From Bacteroidaceae bacterium (GTDB lineage: Bacteria > Bacteroidota > Bacteroidia > Bacteroidales > Bacteroidaceae), in NCBI GenBank assembly GCA_017442185.1, contig JAFSAT010000003.1:1-54471 (forward strand): a DNA stretch of 54,471 nt, written 5' to 3'. A program made the translations under genes and the position numbers. This document shows, piece by piece, positions 47,168-54,471 of the stretch; position 1 is the first letter of the stretch, and each line of letters opens with the position of its first letter. The notes below the pieces were generated by a model, which saw only the letters and a program-made list of their open reading frames with translations, was not told the DNA's origin and ran no database searches.

Positions 47168-48586
47168 TCAGAAACGGAAATCACTCTTTCCTTCATTTAT
47201 CGCAGCCAAGTATTTTCGAGCTGTGGAGCGTGCTTTCTCGTTTGGTATGTCAGTCAGAAGTTTTTCTATCATAGCTTCGCCTTTACGTTTAACCTCGGGC
47301 GAGGCATAATCTCTCATATACTCTTTCAGTGTCAGCAAGGCGTTTGGCAGACAGCAGTTTGCTATCTGTCCGTTCTTGAGCAGTGTCATAAATCGGTCAC
47401 CTGTGCGTCCTTCGCGGTAGCATGCAGTGCAGAAACTTGGTATATGGTCGAGGTCGAGCAGCCACTCCACTATTTCGTCGAGTGTGCGATGGTCGGCGAC
47501 ATCAAATTGAGCGGAGTTTTCTTCGGGAGCCTCATCGTGCATATATCCGCCCACACTTGTGCGTGACCCTCCGCTCATCTGCGAAACGCCCAATTCCAAA
47601 AGCTTTGCACGGCTTTTTTGACTTTCGCGTGTGGAAATTATCATTCCTGTGTATGGTACAGCTATACGTATTATGGCAACTATTCGATAGAACACATCAT
47701 CGGGAACAGCATTTTTAAAGTCGGCAGTATCAATATCATCAGCCATGCACAGCCTTGGAACGCTTATTGTATGCGGCCCCACTCCATAGGTTGCTTCAAG
47801 GTGCTCGGCGTGCATTAAAAGACCTGTAAAATCGTAACGATATGTTTCAAGTCCGAAAAGCACGCCAATCCCTACATCGTCGATACCTCCCTGCATGGCA
47901 CGGTCCATAGCCTCGGTATGATAAGCATAGTCGCTCTTGGGGCCTGTGGGATGCAGCATCTGATAATTCTCCTTGTTATATGTCTCTTGAAAGAGAATAT
48001 ATGTGCCTATGCCCGCATCATGCAGACGGCGATAGTTCTCGACAGTGGTAGCGGCTATGTTTACGTTTACACGACGTATGGCGCCGTTTTTGTGTTTTAT
48101 ACTGTATATTGTTTTTATGCTTTCGAGTATATACTCTATTGGGTTATGCAGCGGATGCTCACCTGCTTCAAGAGCCAGGCGCTTGTGCCCCATGTCCTGA
48201 AGCGCCATCACCTCGTTGCGTATCTCGTCTTGCGTAAGTTTTTTGCGTCTGATGCTCTTGTTCTTTGCATGATAGGGACAATATACACAACCATTTATGC
48301 AGTAGTTCGACAGATAAAGTGGTGCAAACATCACTATGCGGTTGCCATAGAAACGATGCTTTATTTCGCGTGCAAGTGCATACATCTCTTCGACAAGCTC
48401 CGTGTCGGTACACTCTAACAGCACGGCAGCTTCGCGATGTGTAAGTCCTTTGCATGCACGTGCTTTTTCAAGAATTTTCTTCACAAGTTCACGATCGTTG
48501 CGGTGTTCAGCCGCATATTCGATAGTGCTGCGTATTTCGCTGTCGCTTATGAATTCTTCGGCAATTTTGGATTTTACGTTATACAT
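47168..48586 (-). CDS. hydG: [FeFe]-hydrogenase maturase, tyrosine lyase
   Basis: A 472-aa radical SAM enzyme that cleaves tyrosine to give the CO and CN ligands of the H-cluster. Cys96, Cys100 and Cys103 (CINGCVYC) bind the radical SAM cluster, and the auxiliary cluster motif CX2CX22C is Cys386, Cys389 and Cys412. The ATG at 48586 overlaps the hydE stop by 8 bp and implies coupling; an ATG 45 bases upstream is an alternative inside hydE. Member of the hydE-hydG-hydF operon. Confidence 0.97.
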   Translation of the reverse strand: MYNVKSKIAEEFISDSEIRSTIEYAAEHRNDRELVKKILEKARACKGLTHREAAVLLECTDTELVEEMYALAREIKHRFYGNRIVMFAPLYLSNYCINGCVYCPYHAKNKSIRRKKLTQDEIRNEVMALQDMGHKRLALEAGEHPLHNPIEYILESIKTIYSIKHKNGAIRRVNVNIAATTVENYRRLHDAGIGTYILFQETYNKENYQMLHPTGPKSDYAYHTEAMDRAMQGGIDDVGIGVLFGLETYRYDFTGLLMHAEHLEATYGVGPHTISVPRLCMADDIDTADFKNAVPDDVFYRIVAIIRIAVPYTGMIISTRESQKSRAKLLELGVSQMSGGSRTSVGGYMHDEAPEENSAQFDVADHRTLDEIVEWLLDLDHIPSFCTACYREGRTGDRFMTLLKNGQIANCCLPNALLTLKEYMRDYASPEVKRKGEAMIEKLLTDIPNEKARSTARKYLAAINEGKSDFRF

Positions 48587-49658
48587 TTGCTTCTGATGTT
48601 TTACTGTGTTCAACATAATCGCCGCGACCATAATCTATATAATGACCAATGGCTTTTAATTTATTTTCAAGCTCAATCAGGTTTTGCGCCGACTCGGAAC
48701 CGTAGCTTTTTTTATTATTATAAATGGAATACATTTCACGCACTCTAAAAGGCGACAAATTTGGCATAACCACATTGGCTCCGGCAAGCACAGCCTGTTC
48801 CATTCCTTCGGGATGCAGTGAGGCAAGCGCTGTGGTGGCAGGAATCAATGCATCGGGAAAGCGCAAACGCAACAAAGATACAACAAGAATTGTTAAATCG
48901 GGCGATCCCGGAGGAAAATCGGCCATCGGTGTTCCCGATGCAGGAATAAAAGGGCCTGTTCCTATCATCTGCGGATTAAGTTCTTCAAGGAAAAGAATAT
49001 CATCTATAATATTGTCAATAGTCTGCCATGGAGAACCTATCATCATTCCGCTACCTGTTTGAAAACCCAATCTCTTGAGCGTAAACAGACAGTGACGCCG
49101 TTCGGCAGCACTCATCGCAGAGGGATGCAAACGGGCATAATGTTCATCGTCGCGTGTTTCGTGGCGCAAAAGATAGCGGTCGGCACCGGCATCAAGAAAC
49201 ATACGATAGGCCTCTGTGCTCCTCTCACCCACAGAGAGAGTCACAGCCTTTTGCGGAAATTCTTTTTTTATGGAGCGTACAACATCGGCCATCCAAGCAT
49301 CATTCTGCGCAGGGTCTTCGCCACCCTGCAGCACAAAAGTGTTAAAGCCCAGGGATGCTCCCTCGCGACAGCAATCCAAAATCTGTTCTTTGCTCAATCG
49401 GTAACGCCTTGCCTCTCTATTGGCACAACGCAAGCCGCAGTAATTGCAATTATTGCGACAGTATGAACTAATCTCAATAAGCCCACGCACAAAGACGCCA
49501 CGTCCGAAGCGCAGCTCCTTAACCTCGGCAGCACGTTGCATAAGCATCATTCGGCTCTCTTCGTCTCCCATTGTCAAAAGCGACCTCCACTCATTGCGCT
49601 CAATGGAATATCCGCCCGACAACTTATCTATCAGATTCAAAAGGTTTACATTGCTCAT
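48579..49658 (-). CDS. hydE: [FeFe]-hydrogenase maturase HydE
   Basis: A 359-aa radical SAM enzyme needed to build the dithiomethylamine-bridged diiron subcluster. Cys67, Cys71 and Cys74 (CRNNCNYC) bind the SAM-activating cluster. GFNTFVLQGGEDP and RHETRDDEHYARLHPS are typical HydE segments. It is the first gene of the maturation operon and divergent from the hydrogenase; a minus-strand -7 box TAATTTTG (49998-50005) would give a ~340-nt leader. Confidence 0.96.
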   Translation of the reverse strand: MSNVNLLNLIDKLSGGYSIERNEWRSLLTMGDEESRMMLMQRAAEVKELRFGRGVFVRGLIEISSYCRNNCNYCGLRCANREARRYRLSKEQILDCCREGASLGFNTFVLQGGEDPAQNDAWMADVVRSIKKEFPQKAVTLSVGERSTEAYRMFLDAGADRYLLRHETRDDEHYARLHPSAMSAAERRHCLFTLKRLGFQTGSGMMIGSPWQTIDNIIDDILFLEELNPQMIGTGPFIPASGTPMADFPPGSPDLTILVVSLLRLRFPDALIPATTALASLHPEGMEQAVLAGANVVMPNLSPFRVREMYSIYNNKKSYGSESAQNLIELENKLKAIGHYIDYGRGDYVEHSKTSEANV

Positions 49659-49687
49659 ATTAAAACATTTGCCGACAATATATTTTG

Positions 49688-49857
49688 TAGCAGTTTAAAT
49701 TTTCTATCAAAATTGTTTTTACATTATCATGCTCATTTTTGATCGTTTTTCCCTTTCTTGCGCTCACATAGTCTTTTATATGCCCTTAGAGGATGAACAA
49801 ACACTCTAAACCGGAAACTACAAAATATCCAAGAATAGGAATTTAAGCAGTTTCTTA
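49688..49857. repeat. Dispersed intergenic repeat (plus-oriented copy)
   Basis: AGCAGTTTAAATTTTC on the left, TTTAAGCAGTTTCTTA on the right, with TCATGCTCATTTTTGATCG and GCTCACATAG inside. It lies in the leader of the hydE operon. Confidence 0.75.
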
Positions 49858-49983
49858 CTTGAAACTATCAAACGCACATCGCAAATAAAGCATCGGGCAT
49901 AAAAAAAGAATCAGCCATTGTTGAATATAAAACATAAAACAGCCTCATAATAATAATTTTGATGAAAATTTAAACAGCATATT
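49838..49983. repeat. Dispersed intergenic repeat (minus-oriented copy)
   Basis: Read on the minus strand it runs from GCTGTTTAAATTTTCATC through TTTTTTATGCCCGATGC to AAGAAACTGCTTAAATTCC, overlapping the right end of the previous copy. The two copies form a large inverted pair that fills the hydE-hydA divergent region; no gene is present there. Confidence 0.7.
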
Positions 49984-50071
49984 AAAACTTTCTTCCGCAA
50001 AATTACAAAATTTACAGCTTTTTCTATATTTTTACGCCGTCTTTTAAGAAACAAAAATAACACAAACATAT

Positions 50072-51511
50072 ATGGCATACAATAACAACGTAATGTTCGT
50101 AAGATACAATCTTCTTACTGAACTTGTGAAGATGTGGAAAGAAGATACTCTGGCCGATAAAATAGACCACATGATTATCGAGAGGTATCCTCGCAAAAGA
50201 AATCCGAAAGGACGTTGCTGCATATACAAAGAGCGTGCAGTGATGAAATATAAAACAATGGCCATGCTGGGATTCAACATGGAGGATGAGCGCGACGAAA
50301 CAGACACCCTTGGCAGCTACGTTGAGCGTATGATGGAGCGCAACATGCCCGACAACGAGAGAGGCATTCTCAGCGTAATGGACGAAGCATGCTCATCGTG
50401 CGTAAAGAAGAACTACGAGATTACCGACCTTTGTCGCGGTTGCGTTGCACGCCCATGCTACACAAACTGTCCCAAAGATGCCATCTCCTACGATAGCAAC
50501 GGCAAAGCCCACATCGACCACGAAAAATGCATCAGTTGCGGCAAATGCCACCAAGCCTGTCCCTACCACGCAATTGTGTATATTCCGGTACCATGCGAGG
50601 AGTCTTGCCCCGTAAAGGCAATCTCCAAGGACGAATATGGCGTGGAGCATATCGACCCAAAGAAGTGCATATATTGCGGAAAATGTCTTAACGCATGCCC
50701 ATTCGGCGCAATCTTCGACCAATGCACAGTGTTCGACGTGCTCAAACGCATAAGAGCAGGCAAAAAGGTAATAGCAATGGTAGCCCCGTCGGTGTTGGCA
50801 CAATTCGGAAAGCCCATCGAACAAGTATTGGGAGCATTCAAAGCAGCAGGATTCACAGCTGTCATTGAGGTTGCTTACGGCGCCGAAGAAACCACACGCC
50901 GCGAATCGGCAGAATTTAAAGAACGAATGGAAGAGGGCGAACCTTTCATGACCACAAGTTGCTGTCCTGCCTACGTAAACCTTGCACGCAAACATATCCC
51001 CGACCTTGTAAAATATGTATCCACAACAGCATCTCCAATGGTATACACCGCACAGTATGCAAGAGAGAAATATCCCGACGGAGTAAACGTATTCATATCG
51101 CCCTGCGCATCCAAAAAGGCCGAATGTCGTGAGCACGATAGCGTAGACTTCGTGTGGACATTCCGCGAGGTTGAAGCCGTATTTGCAGGAATGGGCATAA
51201 ACATAGACGAGTGCGAGCCATACACTCCCGCTGAAAGTGCCGGCAAAGATGCACACGGCTTTGCAAAAACAGGCGGCGTGTTTACAGCAGTTAAAAATCT
51301 GCTCGACGAGCCCAATCTCGAAGGTCTTGTCATTGCCGACATTAACAAAAAGAACATAGCCCTGCTGCGCGCCTATGCAAAAACCGGCAAATGCCCCGGC
51401 AAGATGGTAGAGGTAATGTCCTGTCCCGGCGGTTGCATCACCGGCCCGTGCTCATGCAGCGACAATGCCGAAGCACTTCGTCGTTTTGAAGCTGAGATGA
51501 AAAAGAAATAA
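50072..51511 (+). CDS. Monomeric [FeFe] hydrogenase (ferredoxin-type N-terminus)
   Basis: A 479-aa hydrogenase that interconverts protons and H2 at the H-cluster. The three signatures are complete: L1 TSCCPAY (295-301; Cys297 would be the proton-transfer cysteine and Cys298 a ligand), L2 SPCASKKAE (343-351), L3 EVMSCPGGCITG (447-458). The N-terminal half has ferredoxin cysteine sets at 121-133, 153-163 and 199-209 plus Cys107, Cys110, Cys175 and Cys179, so about three to four [4Fe-4S] clusters. The TSCCPAY/SPC forms suggest the poorly studied group B type, likely ferredoxin-linked. No HydB/HydC subunits are next to it. It is divergent from hydEGF. Confidence 0.93.
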   Translation: MAYNNNVMFVRYNLLTELVKMWKEDTLADKIDHMIIERYPRKRNPKGRCCIYKERAVMKYKTMAMLGFNMEDERDETDTLGSYVERMMERNMPDNERGILSVMDEACSSCVKKNYEITDLCRGCVARPCYTNCPKDAISYDSNGKAHIDHEKCISCGKCHQACPYHAIVYIPVPCEESCPVKAISKDEYGVEHIDPKKCIYCGKCLNACPFGAIFDQCTVFDVLKRIRAGKKVIAMVAPSVLAQFGKPIEQVLGAFKAAGFTAVIEVAYGAEETTRRESAEFKERMEEGEPFMTTSCCPAYVNLARKHIPDLVKYVSTTASPMVYTAQYAREKYPDGVNVFISPCASKKAECREHDSVDFVWTFREVEAVFAGMGINIDECEPYTPAESAGKDAHGFAKTGGVFTAVKNLLDEPNLEGLVIADINKKNIALLRAYAKTGKCPGKMVEVMSCPGGCITGPCSCSDNAEALRRFEAEMKKK

Positions 51512-51566
51512 AAGAACACATCAACAGCTGACAACAGATATTCAGCGCAACGGAAACTGTAACGAC

Positions 51567-51610
51567 AAAAAAATGCTTTTCCCGAATATTAATAGGAAAA
51601 GCATTTTTTT
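51567..51610 (+). terminator. Terminator after the hydrogenase gene
   Basis: The stem AAAAAAATGCTTTTCC (51567-51582) pairs with GGAAAAGCATTTTTTT (51595-51610), ending in a T-run. Confidence 0.85.
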
Positions 51611-51612
51611 GT

Positions 51613-51740
51613 TAGAAACTGTTTAATTTTTATTTCGGAATTACTTGAGAACTGTTTTAGAGTATATTTTCTTTGTTATATTGCAGTGAATAGCAAGCTA
51701 TTTCCAAAAGATAACAAAGAAAATATGCCTGAAACAGACT
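51613..51740. repeat. Dispersed intergenic repeat with 16-bp inverted repeat
   Basis: Starts TTAGAAACTGTTTAATTTTT and ends near CCTGAAACAGACTC. Inside, ATATTTTCTTTGTTAT (51664-51679) is an exact inverse of ATAACAAAGAAAATAT (51711-51726). No gene is seen in 51512-51946. Confidence 0.7.
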
Positions 51741-51910
51741 CAAAGAAGCCGAAACAAAGCCCTTAATTCAGTGAGCTACAAAATCAATTCCCCAATATAA
51801 GCCAAGATAGCGTTTGGTGATTGCTATTCCTAATTGTGTATTCAAATTTTAATAAACCATATATTTTGAAAAATATTTGAGTTGTTTGTATTTTTTGATG
51901 TTTTTCATTA

Positions 51911-51918
51911 TATCTTTG
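51911..51918 (+). promoter_or_regulatory. -7 element (TATCTTTG) before the GHKL/STAS pair
   Basis: TATCTTTG lies about 30 bp before the GHKL gene; a TTTG is 22 bases upstream, slightly beyond the usual gap. Confidence 0.55.
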
Positions 51919-51946
51919 CAGTATAAGTATTTGTTATACATTTGGT

Positions 51947-52600
51947 ATGAACATATCTGTACTCATAAAACAGTATTTCTCATCAATAAGTGATGATATT
52001 ACAATAGATGTTTTTGATGAAAAGAACATCTACGATGTATATCAACGCGTTGTTGGTGTGCTTACACAGTATATTGATATTGAAACGACTGTGTTGCAAG
52101 CTATGAGTTATTGTTTTTATGAAATTTTGGATAATGTGCTAACCCATTCCGGGAAAGAACTTGGTACAGTTCTCACTCACTACGATTCTACAAACCATGT
52201 TCTAAGCTTCTTGGTGGCAGACGATGGCATTGGTGTACAGGCATCACTCTCGGAAAATACAGAATATGCCGGAATATCTGAACCTGATGCGTTGAAAATA
52301 TGTATTAAGGATGCCATTACTGACGGTAAAGGTATGGGATTCGGATTGTACTCAACATCGCTGCTTGCAAGGGATGCAGGATTGGTTTTTGAAGTCCGTT
52401 CCGGTAAACACACTATGCAAGTACAGGATGGTGTTGAAGAAACAAAAGATAGTGACTTTTGGCAAGGCACAATAGTCTATCTACAGCTTCATACAAACAA
52501 GGAGATTAATCCGGCTGACGTTGTTGCCAATCGTGCTAATGTGGCTGCACAATATAATGAAACATTCTTGAATGACAATGAATTGACTGAGCTATGGTAA
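51947..52600 (+). CDS. GHKL-type ATP-binding protein
   Basis: A 217-aa soluble protein with a histidine-kinase-like ATPase fold. The N box has Glu59 and Asn63 (EILDNVLTHS), the G1 box is ADDGIGV (91-97) and the G2 box is GKGMGFGLYS (127-136). There is no phosphorylatable His domain or transmembrane region, so it is like anti-sigma/serine-kinase GHKL proteins rather than a sensor kinase. It overlaps the downstream STAS-like gene by seven bases, implying a coupled pair. Confidence 0.8.
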   Translation: MNISVLIKQYFSSISDDITIDVFDEKNIYDVYQRVVGVLTQYIDIETTVLQAMSYCFYEILDNVLTHSGKELGTVLTHYDSTNHVLSFLVADDGIGVQASLSENTEYAGISEPDALKICIKDAITDGKGMGFGLYSTSLLARDAGLVFEVRSGKHTMQVQDGVEETKDSDFWQGTIVYLQLHTNKEINPADVVANRANVAAQYNETFLNDNELTELW

Positions 52601-52884
52601 CTTTTAATTTTAGAGAATACGGTGAGAATTTAGGTACACGCCCTTTGGGTAAGCGTGTGCGTGAATCTTTGCAGCCATTGATTGAGCAGAATGACCTTGT
52701 TGTGCTAGACTTCACTGGTGTAAATGTTGTAAGCAATTCATTCGCCGATGAGTGTATTGCAAAATTATTGCTGGTTATGTCGTTGGCAGAACTAAAGAGC
52801 CGCACAACTTTCCGTGGACTGAATCCAATAGCATCGGAAAGCGTACTGACAGCACTCCGTCGCAGACATCTTACAATAGCATAG
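52594..52884 (+). CDS. STAS-like domain protein (DUF4325)
   Basis: A 96-aa single-domain protein. A beta-alpha STAS-like core is visible: LVVLDFTGVNVVSNSFADEC (35-54) is the DUF4325 signature, where Ser/Asn residues replace the phosphorylated serine motif of anti-anti-sigma factors. The start ATGG overlaps the GHKL gene stop. With the GHKL ATPase it may act as an antagonist or partner-switch; targets are not visible. Confidence 0.82.
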   Translation: MVTFNFREYGENLGTRPLGKRVRESLQPLIEQNDLVVLDFTGVNVVSNSFADECIAKLLLVMSLAELKSRTTFRGLNPIASESVLTALRRRHLTIA

Positions 52885-52906
52885 CCCAAAGTTGCTGAAT
52901 GAAATA

Positions 52907-52955
52907 AAAATCCCCCCGGAACCGCCTATATAACAAGGTAGCCCCGGGGGGATTT
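52907..52955 (+). terminator. GC-rich terminator after the GHKL/STAS pair
   Basis: AAAATCCCCCCGG (52907-52919) pairs with CCGGGGGGATTT (52944-52955) around a long interior region, followed by a short T-rich stretch. Confidence 0.75.
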
Positions 52956-52969
52956 GTGTTTAGTCGTAT

Positions 52970-53100
52970 GAGCAAATATTTTGTTTGCTTTTAATGCTCT
53001 TTTTGCGGTTACATAGTGGGAACTGTGTAACCGCAAAAAAATGAATAAATATTCTAAAAAAGGTCTATAAAAATTTTAAGAATATAAGACGCAGCTTAAA
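52970..53100. repeat. Dispersed intergenic repeat (subtype A) with GCGGTTAC hairpin
   Basis: Contains TATGAGCAAATATTTTG, TTTAATGCTCTTTTTGCGG, and the stem-loop 53000-53040 (GCGGTTACATAGT-GGG-AACTGTGTAACCGC), followed by AAAAAATGAATAAAT and AAAAAAGGTCTATAAAAATTT as in the copy at 17222-17402. It separates the STAS gene from nadC. Confidence 0.75.
53000..53040. other. Stem-loop in the repeat element
   Basis: A near-perfect stem (13 bp plus flanking T/A pairs) with a GGG loop. It is followed by A, not T, on either strand, so it is not a standard terminator. Confidence 0.65.
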
Positions 53101-53113
53101 TGTTTTATAAATC

Positions 53114-53965
53114 TTATTTCACAGCCTTAAAGCTCATATCCAATCCCTTTACCGAGTGAGTGAGTGCCCCCACCGAGATATAATCGACACCGCATAGAGC
53201 ATAGTCGCGCAACGTATCAAATGTAATGCCGCCGGACGATTCAGTCTCATAGCGTCCGGCCACCATCTCTACAGCCTGACGTGTTTTTTCCGTATCAAAG
53301 TTATCAAACATAATACGGTGTACTCCACCAATCTCAAGCACCTGTTGCAGTTCATCAAAATTACGCACCTCAATCTCAATCTTCAAGTCCTTGCCATTCT
53401 CCTTGCAATAGTCCTGTGCACGTCGTATGGCATTCTGAATACCTCCGGCAAAATCCACATGATTATCCTTTAGCAATATCATATCGAAAAGGCCTATTCG
53501 GTGATTCACTCCTCCACCGATGCGCACAGCCTCTTTCTCCATTATTCGCATGCCGGGAGTGGTCTTTCGTGTATCGAGCACTCGTGTTTGTGTCCCTTCG
53601 AGACGCTTAACGTATCTACGTGTCATGGTTGCAATTCCGCTCATTCGCTGCATCACGTTAAGCATCAATCGTTCGGTTTGCAAAAGAGAGCGCACACTGC
53701 CTGTCACATACATTGCAATATCGCCTTTCTTCACCTCGGCTCCATCCTCAATCAGCACTTCAACCTGCAATGTCGGGTCGAAACGCTTAAAAATACGCAG
53801 TGCCATATCCATGCCTGCAAGCACTCCATCCTCTTTTATAAGAAGCATGTTCTTGCCCATTGCATCTGCCGGAATAGAAGAAAGTGTTGTGTGGTCACCA
53901 TCACCAATATCCTCGGCAAAAGCCAAATCTATCAGTTTGTCGATTAATTCGTCTTTTATATTCAT
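53114..53965 (-). CDS. nadC: Nicotinate-nucleotide pyrophosphorylase (carboxylating)
   Basis: A 283-aa enzyme (ATG 53965) that makes nicotinate mononucleotide from quinolinate and PRPP in NAD synthesis. AEDIGDGDHTT near the N-terminus, LDTRKTTPGMR (about 134-144) and HRIGLFDMILLKDNH (about 160-174) are the family motifs for PRPP and quinolinate binding. An in-frame extension to 54139 overlaps the promoter at 53983-54014 and looks non-coding. Confidence 0.96.
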   Translation of the reverse strand: MNIKDELIDKLIDLAFAEDIGDGDHTTLSSIPADAMGKNMLLIKEDGVLAGMDMALRIFKRFDPTLQVEVLIEDGAEVKKGDIAMYVTGSVRSLLQTERLMLNVMQRMSGIATMTRRYVKRLEGTQTRVLDTRKTTPGMRIMEKEAVRIGGGVNHRIGLFDMILLKDNHVDFAGGIQNAIRRAQDYCKENGKDLKIEIEVRNFDELQQVLEIGGVHRIMFDNFDTEKTRQAVEMVAGRYETESSGGITFDTLRDYALCGVDYISVGALTHSVKGLDMSFKAVK

Positions 53966-53982
53966 AGTAAAATATTTTTTTG

Positions 53983-54014
53983 CGAAGATATACAAATATG
54001 CCATGCCGAACAAA
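53983..54014 (-). promoter_or_regulatory. nadC promoter (TTTG-20-TATCTTCG)
   Basis: Minus-strand TTTG (54011-54014) and TATCTTCG (53983-53990), 20 bases apart, close to the chosen start. Confidence 0.75.
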
Positions 54015-54208
54015 TTGTTACACATTTTTTTTATCTGTCTCATCCATTCACTTTGCTCACAGTCGGCAGGCATCTTTTCGCAACAAGTTTGAAGAACTAT
54101 GGACATTTTAACATTATCTAAATGAAATATTAATGCCACTAAAAGCGAAAAATAGCAACAAATATCCGATTATAGCATATACTGTCAAGATAGAAGTGCA
54201 ACAAAATT

Positions 54209-54255
54209 CCCCTTGCTCACGACTTTGAGCGTAGCGAAAACGAGTGAGCAAGGGG
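54209..54255. other. 12-bp inverted repeat (CCCCTTGCTCAC / GTGAGCAAGGGG)
   Basis: The arms 54209-54220 and 54244-54255 are exact reverse complements around 23 bases that contain GAGCGTAGCGAAAACGAG. It is just upstream of the transposase leader; it could be a terminator from beyond this window or an insertion boundary. Nothing else is recognisable in 53966-54280. Confidence 0.6.
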
Positions 54256-54308
54256 CGCCCGACAAGTGAGAGTGCAAAAGTCAATCAGCAATACAAAAAA
54301 ATAAAAAA

Positions 54309-54326
54309 GGGAGACCGCTGTCTCCC
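54309..54326 (+). promoter_or_regulatory. Leader hairpin GGGAGAC-CGCT-GTCTCCC of the IS transposase
   Basis: A perfect 7-bp stem with a 4-base loop, 26 bp before the transposase start, enclosed by GCAATACAAAA (54288-54298) and TTTTGTATTGC (54340-54350), which are reverse complements. Such structures often limit transposase read-through. Confidence 0.6.
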
Positions 54327-54352
54327 AAGGATTAACTAATTTTGTATTGCAA

Positions 54353-54471
54353 ATGTATAATCACTTAATCCGTGAGCAAAGGTACGTAATCTACCTGGAA
54401 CTACAAAGAGGAACATCACAAAAAGTAATTGCTCAACTTATAGATGTCAGCAAATCCACCGTCAGTCGTGA
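54353..54471 (+). mobile_element. IS30-family transposase, 5' part (runs off the window)
   Basis: The frame from ATG 54353 reads MYNHLIREQRYVIYLELQ then a helix-turn-helix SQKVIAQLIDVSKSTVSR, cut by the window end. This matches the N-terminus of IS30-type transposases such as that of IS4351 in Bacteroides. The inverted repeat at 54288-54350 may relate to its left end. An insertion element therefore borders the nadC locus. Confidence 0.8.

Noticed and set aside
53000-53040. Rho-independent terminator at the GCGGTTAC hairpin
   Set aside because: On both strands the stem is followed by A residues, not a T-run, so it does not fit a terminator.
53966-54139. N-terminal extension of NadC
   Set aside because: It contains the promoter and looks like non-coding DNA; ATG 53965 fits the family.

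Overview
The window looks like a chromosomal segment of an anaerobic Bacteroidales (phylum Bacteroidota). The reasons are in the sequence. Promoters with the Bacteroidota pattern (TTTG at -33, a 19-20 bp gap, TAnnTTTG or TATCTTCG at -7) lie upstream of many genes. Shine-Dalgarno sites are mostly absent. The gene set also fits: an HU-CCDC81/SPOR protein, a DUF5715 protein, a two-gene B-type dihydroorotate dehydrogenase, pyrB-pyrI, and a Dam-like restriction-modification cassette. Most of the window is housekeeping core, with accessory islands at both ends and scattered small repeats between genes.

Layout. 1-2805: two 86-bp tandem repeats, then an AT-rich restriction-modification cassette (D12-class adenine methyltransferase, PD-(D/E)XK endonuclease, DpnA-like beta-class methyltransferase). 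3089-8224: aminotransferase, and gyrA followed by a secreted TPR protein, separated by a perfect 33-bp inverted-repeat terminator. 8399-14902: P5/endolysin-like protein, trmD, pyrK-pyrD, an XRE regulator with an ~0.9-kb AT-rich non-coding region upstream, holA, and a divergent HsdR_N-like protein. 15017-25312: tRNA-Ser(CGA), U32 peptidase, HU-CCDC81/SPOR protein plus a zinc-ribbon/FHA protein, a GDPD-like lipoprotein, aminopeptidase P, tRNA-His, a membrane protein and glgB. 25555-31997: YhcH-like protein, MORN-repeat protein, M16-like protein without the zinc motif, kdsB and a PBP1A-type synthase. 32360-44651: pyrB-pyrI-flavin reductase, outer-membrane barrel, yebC, pheT, a radical SAM protein, ABC permease, acyltransferase and trpS. 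44931-51511: DUF5715 protein, the [FeFe]-hydrogenase maturation genes hydE-hydG-hydF, and a divergent monomeric [FeFe] hydrogenase. 51947-54471: a GHKL ATPase/STAS-like pair, nadC, and the start of an IS30-family transposase.

How the genes work together. The clearest multi-gene system is the hydrogenase and its three maturases. All H-cluster cysteines and all maturase motifs are intact, and no electron-transfer partner subunits are encoded next to it. Pyrimidine synthesis is represented by pyrK-pyrD and pyrB-pyrI at separate sites. The GHKL/STAS-like pair resembles the kinase and antagonist halves of a partner-switching module, but no sigma factor or phosphatase lies beside it.

The strongest unexplained signal is a family of intergenic elements with inverted-repeat ends (AGAAGCTGTTTAAATT ... 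AATTTAAACAGCTTCT). There are about ten full or partial copies in the window. They occur only between genes, include two inverted copies between hydE and hydA and one filling the hydG-hydF gap, and a subset carries a GCGGTTACATAG-type hairpin. All calls come from reading the sequence; no database search was possible.
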